Of a stretch of 64,000 nt of DNA, positions 34,684-42,171 are shown one piece after another. The notes beneath the pieces are model-generated. The model saw nothing but the letters and a program-made list of their open reading frames with translations, was not told the DNA's origin and searched no databases. Position numbers and translations under genes: made by a program. The stretch is from Microbacterium sp. LWO13-1.2 (GTDB lineage Bacteria; Actinomycetota; Actinomycetes; Actinomycetales; Microbacteriaceae). The stretch spans positions 620,001 to 684,000 of the forward strand of contig NZ_CP151634.1 in NCBI RefSeq assembly GCF_038397725.1, in the 5' to 3' direction. Positions within the stretch are counted from its first letter, which is position 1, and each line of letters begins with the position of its first letter.

Positions 34684-35780
34684 CTGTCGATTCCCGCTTT
34701 CTCGCCGCCCCGGCGCATCAGCCAGAGGAAGAACGGGGCCCCGACGAAGGCGGTGAGGATGCCGAGGGGGATCTCGGATGGAGCGGCGACCGTGCGCGCG
34801 AGCAGGTCGGCGACCATCAGGAAGAGTGTGCCGGCGAGCACGGTGATGGGGAGCATCCGCCGGTGATCGGAGCCGACGAAGATGCGCGCGACATGGGGGA
34901 TCACGAGCCCGACGAAACCGATGCCTCCGCTGACGGCGACGATCGCCCCGGTGAGGAGCGACGCGATGACGAGGAGCGCCCCGCGCAGTCGCGTCGTACG
35001 CACCCCGACGGCGAGCGCGGATTCATCGCCGGCGAGCAGTGCGTTCATCGGCCTGGCGAGACCGAACACGGCGACGGACGCGATCAGGAGAGCCACCGCC
35101 GGGATGAGAAGCGACGACATCGTCGCCGCTGACACGCTTCCCAGCAGGAAGAACATCACGCTCACGACGTTCTGAGCGTCTGTCGTGATCGTGAGATAGC
35201 TCGTGACCGCACTCAGCAGTGATCCCAGCGCCACACCGGCGAGGATCATCCTGGTCGGCGACAGCTCACCGCGGCGCCGTGCGAGAAGCGCCACCAGGAT
35301 GCAGGCGATCACGGCGCCGGCGAAGGCCGCGCCGCTCATCGTGAGTCCGGCGAACGCCGCCCCACCCGAGACGATCACGAGCACCGCTCCGACGCTCGCT
35401 CCCGAGGAGACGCCGAGGATGTACGGCTCGGCGAGCGGATTGCGAACGACGACCTGCATAATCGCCCCCGCGAGAGCGAGGCCGGCTCCGGAGAGCCCGG
35501 CGAGGAGCGCGCGCGGCAGCCGGAACTGCCACACCGCCTGGTCCTGCAGCGTCGACAGGCTGCCGTCCGACATCCACGGCATGTCGGCCACCAGATGACC
35601 GATCACGATCTTCGCGGCGTCGATCCCACTGACCTCGACCTGCCCCGTTGCTCCGGATACGACGAGCACGGCGAGAATCGACACGATCAGCGCAGAGATC
35701 GGGATCGCCAGGGAGAGCCTGCGCCGGCTTCCTCGTTCTCGGCCTTTCTTGTGGATGGTCGGCTGTGCCGCGCCGATCAT
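34680..35780 (-). CDS. Metallophore ABC transporter permease (FecCD/BtuC-type)
   Basis: 366 residues, about ten helices. Family motifs: RLPRALLAGLSGAGLALAGA, QVVVRNPLAEPYILGVSSGA, LAGVALGSLLSAVTSYL and GGIGFVGLVIPHVARIFVGS. Only one permease gene is present, so the transporter is likely a homodimer as in BtuC. The start overlaps the S9 peptidase stop by 4 bases. It imports an intact metal chelate across the membrane. Confidence 0.94.
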   Translation of the reverse strand: MIGAAQPTIHKKGRERGSRRRLSLAIPISALIVSILAVLVVSGATGQVEVSGIDAAKIVIGHLVADMPWMSDGSLSTLQDQAVWQFRLPRALLAGLSGAGLALAGAIMQVVVRNPLAEPYILGVSSGASVGAVLVIVSGGAAFAGLTMSGAAFAGAVIACILVALLARRRGELSPTRMILAGVALGSLLSAVTSYLTITTDAQNVVSVMFFLLGSVSAATMSSLLIPAVALLIASVAVFGLARPMNALLAGDESALAVGVRTTRLRGALLVIASLLTGAIVAVSGGIGFVGLVIPHVARIFVGSDHRRMLPITVLAGTLFLMVADLLARTVAAPSEIPLGILTAFVGAPFFLWLMRRGGEKAGIDR

Positions 35781-37486
35781 TCGCTGTGCTCCATCGTGAG
35801 GCGGGCGGCGAAGTCCAGCACGGTCAGTCCCAGTTCGTGGAGACTCGTCAGATCATTGGAACCGTGCCCCGCGGCCGGAGCTGTCCACATGCGCGCGGAG
35901 CCCCCCGCCCGCAGCAGCGCCTCCACGGTGCGCACGGTGTCCCGAGCGATGACGCGCGTGTCCTTCTCCAGCACGATTCCGAGAAACTCCGGGGTCGCGG
36001 ACCCACGCGGCAACGCCTCCGCCTGCGCGAGCGGTGAGATCCGTCGCACCCGCTCGCGCCCTTCCGGAGTGCCGTCATCGCCGAACTCCGACTTCCAGAG
36101 CCTTCCCAAAGGGTGTTCACCAAGGCCGAGGAGATCGAGCGGAGCTCCGGTCGTCACCACCCCGGCGCACAGGCCGGGATGCTCGAGCGCGCAGCTCGCG
36201 ACGATGACGCCGCCGAGCGATGCCCCCACCAGGACGAGCAGCTCGGGTCGGGTGATCCCCCGATCGACAAGGGCTCGTGCCACGGCGGCCAGATCTGCGA
36301 TCGTGCGGTGCTTGTTCGACCCGCTCCCGGCATCCCGCCACTGCACGCCGTGCTCGCCACCCCCTCGGAGCTGCGCTGTCGCGTACGCGCCGCCGTGTGC
36401 GAGCCATGCCAGGATCGTCGGCTCGAATGCGGGCAGGTACGCAACACCGAACCCGCCGTAGCAGGTGAGGATGAGGGGCCTCGGGCTGGAGGAATCCGGA
36501 TCGGACGTGACGTGCACCACGAGATCCGCTCCGTCATCGGTGCGGATCTCGTGCCGAACCGTGGTCGCCCCGGAGGGCGCCGGCGCCGGGCGTCGATCCA
36601 GGGTCGCGATCCTGTCGCACTCGACGATCTGCGGCGGAGTCAGTGGTCCTTCCACGGCGACGTGGAGTACTCCGGCGTCCACGCTGATCCCGGTCGCCGA
36701 CACGGCGTCGTGGCCGGCGGTCAGTTCTTGTGTGCACACGATCTGCCCGGCGCGGAGCGTGACGATGACGCTCCGCCCGCCCCGCACCATCAGCACGACG
36801 ACCTGCTCGCCCTGCACAGCGACGTCGATGATCTGCTCGGTGGAGTCCCATCTCCACCGGATGCCGCCGTCGATGTCGACGGCGTCCAGGCCCGCATCGC
36901 GCCAGACGAGGATGCCGTCTGCGAGGGGCATCGCCCGGAACAGCGCGGCGAACGTACCCAGGCAGGTGTCCGACGCGCGGTCGATGAGCACCGTGCCCCC
37001 GTCTGTCGCACGTCGAGCCAGCAGCCCGCCGCGACCGCCGCGGAAGAAACGTACGCGGGTGCCCTGGTCGGTGACGGTCGCCTCCCACTCGCCGCTCTCG
37101 ACGTCGAGGCTGACGATCTGGTCGTCCCTGCTCGCGACGACCTCGAGCCGCCGCGAATCCGCCTTCCAGAGGACCGTGTCGTAACGAAGACGGATGTCCG
37201 GATGCACGCGCATCTCTCCGGTATGCACGTCGATGATGGCGAGTACGGCGTTCTCGTCGGCAGCCGCGGCCCATTCGGCAGCGATCAGTCGACCGTCCGG
37301 CGACGGCGCGATCCGGTGGAGGTGCCCTTCGGGCTCAGTGACGCACCGCCCGTCGCTCCGGTACACACCGCGGCGGATCCGCCCCGCCTTGCGCCCGAGC
37401 GCGAATCCCGCGTTCGGAAGGCCGGGACGCCCGTACTGCTCCCCCTGCGAGAGCGCGGCCGAGAGCGAATCCGTGAGCGCGCTCAT
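35777..37486 (-). CDS. S9-family (prolyl oligopeptidase-like) serine peptidase
   Basis: 569 residues without signal peptide. The N-terminal part (1-300) is a degenerate beta-propeller, the C-terminal part (about 320-569) an alpha/beta hydrolase with ILTCYGGFGVAYLPAFEPTI, AQLRGGGEHGVQWRDAGSGS, the nucleophile elbow LVGASLGGVIVASCA (Ser near 423) and the catalytic His in PAAGHGSNDLTSLHE. Such enzymes cut or ligate short peptides after Pro or related residues. In a RiPP-uptake operon it could remove the leader, cut the imported metal-peptide to release metal, or macrocyclise. The 4-base overlaps with both neighbours argue for a function tied to import. Confidence 0.85.
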   Translation of the reverse strand: MSALTDSLSAALSQGEQYGRPGLPNAGFALGRKAGRIRRGVYRSDGRCVTEPEGHLHRIAPSPDGRLIAAEWAAAADENAVLAIIDVHTGEMRVHPDIRLRYDTVLWKADSRRLEVVASRDDQIVSLDVESGEWEATVTDQGTRVRFFRGGRGGLLARRATDGGTVLIDRASDTCLGTFAALFRAMPLADGILVWRDAGLDAVDIDGGIRWRWDSTEQIIDVAVQGEQVVVLMVRGGRSVIVTLRAGQIVCTQELTAGHDAVSATGISVDAGVLHVAVEGPLTPPQIVECDRIATLDRRPAPAPSGATTVRHEIRTDDGADLVVHVTSDPDSSSPRPLILTCYGGFGVAYLPAFEPTILAWLAHGGAYATAQLRGGGEHGVQWRDAGSGSNKHRTIADLAAVARALVDRGITRPELLVLVGASLGGVIVASCALEHPGLCAGVVTTGAPLDLLGLGEHPLGRLWKSEFGDDGTPEGRERVRRISPLAQAEALPRGSATPEFLGIVLEKDTRVIARDTVRTVEALLRAGGSARMWTAPAAGHGSNDLTSLHELGLTVLDFAARLTMEHSE

Positions 37487-38685
37487 CGGCCGACCAGGTC
37501 GTTCAGCGGTCGGTCGGATGCCGCCCAGAAAAGGTGTCCGCCCTCGTTCAGCGGCGTGGGGAACTCCACGATCTCGGTATCGCCGCCGCGGATGAGGAGG
37601 AGGCGGGAATCGCCACCGCTGGTCACCGCGATCGTGTCACCGGACGGGTCGAGAGCGATCGACCGGCGCTGCGCGGGCATGCCGTCGACGGAATCCCACG
37701 GCAGATGACCGGGACGCGGCGGGTGCGTCATCGCCGGGATCGGGAGGTGCTGCGCCACGCGATCGTCGCCCCTGTCGACGGTGACCACGGCATCGCCGTC
37801 GGGGTGGATGACCGCTACGGCAGCCGTTCCAGCGCCGAGCGCGAAGCGGAAGGCGAGACCCGACGGCAACGGCACCGAACGCGTGGCACCGGTGTCGAGA
37901 TCGATGTCGACGAAGGTGTTGGTCCACTGTGCCCAGGCGCCGGCCGCAGGAGGACCGCCTCGAACGATGCCCGTCGCATGCCCGCTGTCCGGGTCGAGCC
38001 GTAGGTAGTACGGCCTGCCGTCTCCCGGCCAGGGGATCACTCCGAGAGCGCGGGGCTCACCGCGATCGACGACGAATCGTTCGAGTCCGCGACCGGTCGC
38101 CACGGCCATGATCCCCGACTGCGGATGCACGACATCACCGTGACCGTCTGCCGCGAGGTCATCCAGGATCCGTCCCCGAAGCACCGGCACATGCGGGCCG
38201 ACTTCGAGGGCCGACCCCAGCGGCACCGCTTCGATCGCGCCGGGTTCGCGGTGGCGCAGCAGGATCGTCGGCTCCCCCGTGGTCTGATCCGCGGCGACGA
38301 CCACGCCGGGCTCACCGGTTCTCGCCCGGAAGCGCACGGAACTCTCGCGCACCAGGTCGACGACGGTGACGACATCGCTCCACGGAGCCTCATTCATCCC
38401 CATGCCCGAGGTGACGACCACGTGTCGACCGTCGTGGTCGCAGGCGATGTGCTCGGCGGGGATCGCGATCGGGATCCGCCGCACCGAGGAGTCGTCACCG
38501 ACCACGAGCGCGCCGTCGGCGTCATCCGCGAACGCCCAGCGACCGCTCGCGCCCTTCGGCAGCGCGAGGAATCCGGCGTGCTCGGCGAGCGTCGCCTCGA
38601 CGACGACACGCGGGAGCGAACCGTCGACCGCGTAAACGACATCTGCGCGGTAATCGGCGACCAGGAGAGGGTGCGAAGAGGGCAT
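37483..38685 (-). CDS. Beta-propeller-like protein of unknown function
   Basis: 400 residues, no signal peptide, no catalytic motif I can name. Repeated beta-rich blades are evident (LLVADYRADVVYAVDG, GRWAFADDADGALVVGDDSS, DGRHVVVTSGMGMN, VAVIHPDGDAVVTVDRGDD, DTIAVTSGGDSRLLLIRGGD), consistent with a six- or seven-bladed propeller. First gene of the importer operon; its ATG is 21 bases from the Fur/Zur-type palindrome. Possible roles are a partner of the S9 peptidase or a binding platform for the peptide product. Confidence 0.75.
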   Translation of the reverse strand: MPSSHPLLVADYRADVVYAVDGSLPRVVVEATLAEHAGFLALPKGASGRWAFADDADGALVVGDDSSVRRIPIAIPAEHIACDHDGRHVVVTSGMGMNEAPWSDVVTVVDLVRESSVRFRARTGEPGVVVAADQTTGEPTILLRHREPGAIEAVPLGSALEVGPHVPVLRGRILDDLAADGHGDVVHPQSGIMAVATGRGLERFVVDRGEPRALGVIPWPGDGRPYYLRLDPDSGHATGIVRGGPPAAGAWAQWTNTFVDIDLDTGATRSVPLPSGLAFRFALGAGTAAVAVIHPDGDAVVTVDRGDDRVAQHLPIPAMTHPPRPGHLPWDSVDGMPAQRRSIALDPSGDTIAVTSGGDSRLLLIRGGDTEIVEFPTPLNEGGHLFWAASDRPLNDLVGR

Positions 38686-38701
38686 GCCTGAAACATTAGT
38701 G

Positions 38702-38721
38702 GATATTGAGAATCATTATCA
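38702..38721. promoter_or_regulatory. Fur/Zur-type box in the divergent promoter of the RiPP locus
   Basis: TGAGAATCATTATCA (38707-38721) is a 7-1-7 inverted repeat with one mismatch. The overlapping 19-mer starting at 38702 matches the classical Fur consensus (GATAATGATAATCATTATC) at 17 of 19 positions. The minus-strand -10 element GATAAT (38715-38720) lies inside it. In actinobacteria iron control usually goes through DtxR/IdeR, and boxes of this shape are typical of Zur (zinc), so zinc control is the more likely reading. Confidence 0.75.
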
Positions 38722-38736
38722 TTTAGAGTCGAAGCC

Positions 38737-38775
38737 GTTCACCTCGTGAACCCGCTCGGCGAGACCGCCGAGCGG
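38737..38775 (+). other. Two hairpins in the 5' leader of the precursor-peptide mRNA
   Basis: GTTCAC-ctc-GTGAAC (38737-38751) is directly followed by CCGCTCGGC-gagacc-GCCGAGCGG (38752-38775), a perfect 9-base stem. They end 16 bases before the AAGGAG ribosome site of the precursor gene. They may stabilise the mRNA or modulate translation. Confidence 0.6.
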
Positions 38776-38799
38776 AATTCCCCACAGAAGGAGCAACTC

Positions 38800-38898
38800 A
38801 TGGACAAGCAGATCCTCTCCGAGATCGAAGAGACCGAGCAGCTGGCCCACCTCTCGGCGACGCACTCCAACGCGCTGGTCGAGAACCCCTTCGACTGA
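38800..38898 (+). CDS. RiPP precursor peptide (putative YcaO substrate)
   Basis: 32 residues, ATG 38800 with a strong AAGGAG 7 bases upstream. The N-terminal part MDKQILSEIEETEQL is acidic and helix-prone, like a leader read by a peptide-clamp domain. It is followed by AHLSATHSNALVENPFD. There is no Cys. The heterocyclisable residues Ser19, Thr21 and Ser23 alternate with Ala20 and His22, and His17 is nearby. YcaO/SagB action would give alternating oxazole/methyloxazole units beside imidazoles, a plausible metal-binding array. It lies first in the rightward operon, between a Fur/Zur-type box and an attenuator-like hairpin, directly upstream of the modification genes. The leader/core boundary is unknown. 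Confidence 0.8.
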   Translation: MDKQILSEIEETEQLAHLSATHSNALVENPFD

Positions 38899-38934
38899 TC
38901 ACCGTGCTGTCCCACGTCGTCTGACGTGACCACC

Positions 38935-38965
38935 CCCGGCCGGGCGCCACGCGCGTCCGGCCGGG
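38935..38965 (+). terminator. Attenuator-like hairpin between precursor and biosynthetic genes
   Basis: CCCGGCCGG (38935-38943) pairs perfectly with CCGGCCGGG (38957-38965), loop 13 bases, followed by CTATTAAGG. A smaller hairpin CACGTC-gtct-GACGTG precedes it (38913-38928). Partial termination here would give more precursor than enzyme message, as in many RiPP operons. Confidence 0.65.
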
Positions 38966-38983
38966 CTATTAAGGAAGAGTCGA

Positions 38984-39793
38984 ATGAGTCGAGAACGCCG
39001 GGTCATCCCCCTCGCCGGCCACGGGGCGCACCTCATCGCGAGCGATGACGGTCGAAGCGTCGTCCGGATGCGCACCGGTCGTTATGCCGTTCTGAGCGCG
39101 CAGCCCGAAGGCCTTGAGGATGCTCTCACCCGGGCGCCCGAGCGGGCTCGAGAGCTCCAGCGCGCCTACCTCGAACGCCTATCCGCGGAACTCGGTGCAC
39201 GAGACGCCGCCGACGACGCCACGAGGTGGCCCCCGCATCGCCGCTCCGTCTGCCTGCTCGGCGAAGGCCGAGTCCTCGATGATCTGACGATCGCGCTCGA
39301 CGCGTGGGGCATCCGCACGACCCGACTGGGAGCCGACGAAGGTCCACCCCGCGATGCGACTCTCGTGCTCGCCTACGCCGACCACGGTGGCGAACGCTCC
39401 CGCTGGACGCGGTTCGATGCGCTGCCCGGCCGCGGCGTCGCCTGGCTCCGCGTGTACCGCGAGGGAGAGTGCGTGCTCATCGACCCCCTCGCCATGACAG
39501 CAGGCGACGCCACGTCGGAGCAGGTCTCTCGACGGCGGGTCGCCGCGAGCCTCGTTCCGGACGAGGTCGATGCCTGGCAGCGCAACGTCGCCGACGCCGG
39601 CACGCCCATCGACGCCGCAGCCTCAGCTCTCGCCGTCGCCCGGGTCTTGCAGATCCTGCTTGCCTGGGCGCAGGGCAGTGATGCCCTCGAACCGTTCCGC
39701 CGCACCCTGTGGAAGCTCGTCCCGGCGACCGGGACCGTGACCGAGCACACCGTCGTCGCTTACCCCGAAGCACCCCGATCGGTCCTGGCGTGA
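38984..39793 (+). CDS. RiPP leader-binding / ThiF-like cyclodehydratase partner
   Basis: 269 residues. The N-terminal 90 residues have the outline of a peptide-clamp winged helix (RVIPLAGHGAHLIASDDGRS, AVLSAQPEGLEDALTRAPER). A Rossmann-like segment starts at RRSVCLLGEGRVLDDLTIAL, matching the ThiF/E1-like scaffold of TOMM partner proteins, which present the precursor to YcaO. The ATP/zinc sites of true E1 enzymes are not evident, as expected for the scaffold type. GGAAG lies 8 bases before the ATG. The stop overlaps the CocE-like gene's GTG by 4 bases. The assignment rests on context plus weak sequence features. Confidence 0.68.
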   Translation: MSRERRVIPLAGHGAHLIASDDGRSVVRMRTGRYAVLSAQPEGLEDALTRAPERARELQRAYLERLSAELGARDAADDATRWPPHRRSVCLLGEGRVLDDLTIALDAWGIRTTRLGADEGPPRDATLVLAYADHGGERSRWTRFDALPGRGVAWLRVYREGECVLIDPLAMTAGDATSEQVSRRRVAASLVPDEVDAWQRNVADAGTPIDAAASALAVARVLQILLAWAQGSDALEPFRRTLWKLVPATGTVTEHTVVAYPEAPRSVLA

Positions 39794-40767
39794 CGCCGCC
39801 CCGGGGCGCGCACCCCCACCATTGCCTGGCCGAGGACGGCACAACGCTGCGCGGGTGGCGCTGGGATCCGCCCTCGATCCGCGGCGTCGTCCTCATCCGG
39901 ACGCCCTACGGCGCCTGGCGCCATGCCGAGGCGGCGCTCGCCTGGACTCGTCGAGGTTTCCGCTGCATCATCCAGGACGTCCGCGGCCGGCATTCCTCCG
40001 ACGGCTCGTGGAACCCCTACCTCACCGAACGACGCGACGGCTGCGCGACGGCGGATGCTGTCGCCGCCGAGAACCCCGGGCTCCCCCTCGTCTTCTCGGG
40101 CGGATCGTACGCCGCGCACACCGCCCTCGAAGCAGCGCACTCCGGGCACGCCCAGGCCCTCGCGCTCCAGGTCCCGGCGCTCGGCCTCGCCGAGACCGCG
40201 TGGGACGAGCAGGGCGAGCCGCAGCTCTGGCACCGCATCGGCTGGTGGCATCAGCATGCGCGCGGACCGCGCTCCCTGCCCGCACTCTCCGCCGCCGAAC
40301 TCGCCGACCGGGTCGAACGCGCGGCCACGATCGGCGCGCAGAAGGCCGCCGAGGAATGGGGCTGGCCCGACGGCACTCTCGCCGGATGGCGGCGACTCTG
40401 GTCGGCCTCGCGCCTCGATCTGCGCCACGAATACGGCTCTGTCTCTGTTCCTCTGATGCTGGTCCGCGGTGACGACGACTTCTTCTTCTCGGATGCCGGG
40501 CTCCTGGCGAGTGCATGGCAAGGACCGGTGCACGTCGTCGATGGGCCATGGGGGCATCGCCTGAGCGCCGGCATCACCGACGAAACGCTCCGCGCTCGGC
40601 TGAAGGCGGCCGGCGGGCTCGGCGGTGTTCTCGACGCGTGGCTGGCGAAGAACGGACTCGTCGCCGGCGACATCGCGGATGCCGTCATCGATCTCCCCGA
40701 CAGTCGACGATCGCGTTCGGTGTTCGACACCGATCTCGGCGACTGGCGCCACGAAAGGACACCATGA
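39790..40767 (+). CDS. CocE/NonD-family (X-Pro dipeptidyl-peptidase S15-like) hydrolase
   Basis: 325 residues from a GTG overlapping the previous stop. Typical S15/CocE motifs: VVLIRTPYGAWRHAEAALAW, RGFRCIIQDVRGRHSSDGSW, the nucleophile elbow FSGGSYAAHTALEA (Ser near 104), the acid in RGDDDFFFSDAG and the His in DGPWGHRLSAG. No signal peptide. It sits between the leader-binding protein and YcaO with 4-base overlaps on both sides, so it is part of product maturation. Leader removal, trimming before a proline or hydrolysis of a protecting acyl group are possible. Confidence 0.85.
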   Translation: MTPPRGAHPHHCLAEDGTTLRGWRWDPPSIRGVVLIRTPYGAWRHAEAALAWTRRGFRCIIQDVRGRHSSDGSWNPYLTERRDGCATADAVAAENPGLPLVFSGGSYAAHTALEAAHSGHAQALALQVPALGLAETAWDEQGEPQLWHRIGWWHQHARGPRSLPALSAAELADRVERAATIGAQKAAEEWGWPDGTLAGWRRLWSASRLDLRHEYGSVSVPLMLVRGDDDFFFSDAGLLASAWQGPVHVVDGPWGHRLSAGITDETLRARLKAAGGLGGVLDAWLAKNGLVAGDIADAVIDLPDSRRSRSVFDTDLGDWRHERTP

Positions 40768-42164
40768 TGCCGCGCATTGACGCACCACCGCCACCGACAG
40801 CGCTGCTGTCTGCAGAGTCGCTCGTCGACGCCGAATGCGGAATCATCCGTTCGGTGCGCGCCGTGGAGCACCCCGAGGGCGCCCCGCACGCCTATCTCGC
40901 GTTGACCGCGTCGGTGTCGGATGCGCGGCGCCTGGGTGAATGGCCGGCCGACCGGGTCTCGCTCGGCACATCATTCGGCGATGTCGCCCAGGCGCGCATC
41001 GCCGCCATCGGCGAAGGCGTCGAGCGGTACTGCGGAAACTGGCTTCCCGCCGACCTCCCCCCGACGGAGCTGCGCGTGGGCACCTCGGCCGACCTGACCG
41101 CCGACGGTCTGCCCTGCGCGACAGCCGAAGATCTCCCCCGGTTCTCGTCCTGGCAGCTCGCGCGACCGAGGTTTCCTTATGAGCCCCTGCGGGCGGATAC
41201 ACCGACGCTCTGGTCCCGGTGCGTGGATCTCGATGGCGAGCCCCTGTGGCTCCCGGCATCCCTCGTGTACCTGAACTGGCGGCAGTCGAGGTTCCGTTCG
41301 CTCCCGCGCACGCACCATCTCAACTACGCCGGCATCGCCACCGGGGCGGGGGTCGACGATGCACGCGACCGGGGTGTGCTCGAGATCATCGAACGCGACG
41401 CCCTCGAAGTGTGGTGGCACCTGGACGGCCCCACGTTCGGCATCGATCCGGCGACCGTTCCCGGTCTCGTGGACGACCTCCGCGGAAGTGACCTGCAGGT
41501 GTGGCTGGTGGCGATGCCCTCCGAGTTCGCGCCGGCCGTCGCCGCGTTGGTCTACGACGAGAAGAGAGGAATCTACGCTGCGGGGTTCTCGTCGGCTCTC
41601 GATCCCGAGCGGGCGGCCCGCAAGGCCGTGCTGGAAGCGGTGCACACCTGGATCTACACACAGGGATGCACGAGCGCCGACGGCTGGGTCTTCCGCGCGG
41701 TCGCCGAGGGTCTGATGGCGAAGGGACTCACCCTCGACTTCCGACCGGACGCCGACTACGCCGCAGCCGCCGGGCCGCAGTTCGAGAAGGTCATCGATCT
41801 GGGCGCGCACGTGCAGGTCTGGCTCGACCCGGCGACCCATCAGGAGGCGCGCCGATTCCGATCGCCGAGTCTCGGCATCCGTCCACTGACTGCTCTGCGA
41901 CCGGCGACGATGGCCGACGTCTACGAGCGGCTTCGACTTCGTGGCCATCGAGTCCTGACCCGTGACCTCACCACCTCGGATGTGCGTCGGACCGCTCTGC
42001 GCGTCGTGCGCACCTTCATCACCGGGCTCGTCCCCAATGCTCCTGCCGCGTTCTCCTACCTGGGGATGCCGCGGTTCCGCGAGGCCGCGGAAGAGCGCGG
42101 CTGGCGCTCGTCGTGGACCGGAGGGCCCGACGATTTCACGCTCGTTCCCCCTCCCCACATGTGA
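40764..42164 (+). CDS. YcaO cyclodehydratase
   Basis: 466 residues; ATG 40764, or the next codon ATG. The YcaO ATP-binding signatures are present: RIAAIGEGVERYCGNW (about 79-94), RGVLEIIERDALEVWW (about 203-218) and RAARKAVLEAVHTW (about 283-296). THHLNYAGIATGAGVDDARD is the glycine-rich loop. The chain ends in VPPPHM, a proline-rich C-terminus of the kind required by azoline-forming YcaO enzymes. It should convert Ser/Thr of the precursor into (methyl)oxazolines using ATP, with the ThiF-like protein as partner. 4-base overlap with the CocE-like gene. The next gene starts 7 bases after the stop. Confidence 0.93.
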   Translation: MMPRIDAPPPPTALLSAESLVDAECGIIRSVRAVEHPEGAPHAYLALTASVSDARRLGEWPADRVSLGTSFGDVAQARIAAIGEGVERYCGNWLPADLPPTELRVGTSADLTADGLPCATAEDLPRFSSWQLARPRFPYEPLRADTPTLWSRCVDLDGEPLWLPASLVYLNWRQSRFRSLPRTHHLNYAGIATGAGVDDARDRGVLEIIERDALEVWWHLDGPTFGIDPATVPGLVDDLRGSDLQVWLVAMPSEFAPAVAALVYDEKRGIYAAGFSSALDPERAARKAVLEAVHTWIYTQGCTSADGWVFRAVAEGLMAKGLTLDFRPDADYAAAAGPQFEKVIDLGAHVQVWLDPATHQEARRFRSPSLGIRPLTALRPATMADVYERLRLRGHRVLTRDLTTSDVRRTALRVVRTFITGLVPNAPAAFSYLGMPRFREAAEERGWRSSWTGGPDDFTLVPPPHM

Positions 42165-42171
42165 GCGCCCG

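Noticed and set aside
35595-37708. Several long plus-strand frames opposite the S9 peptidase
   Set aside because: Translations are typical antisense shadows, and the minus-strand gene has intact catalytic motifs and coupled neighbours.
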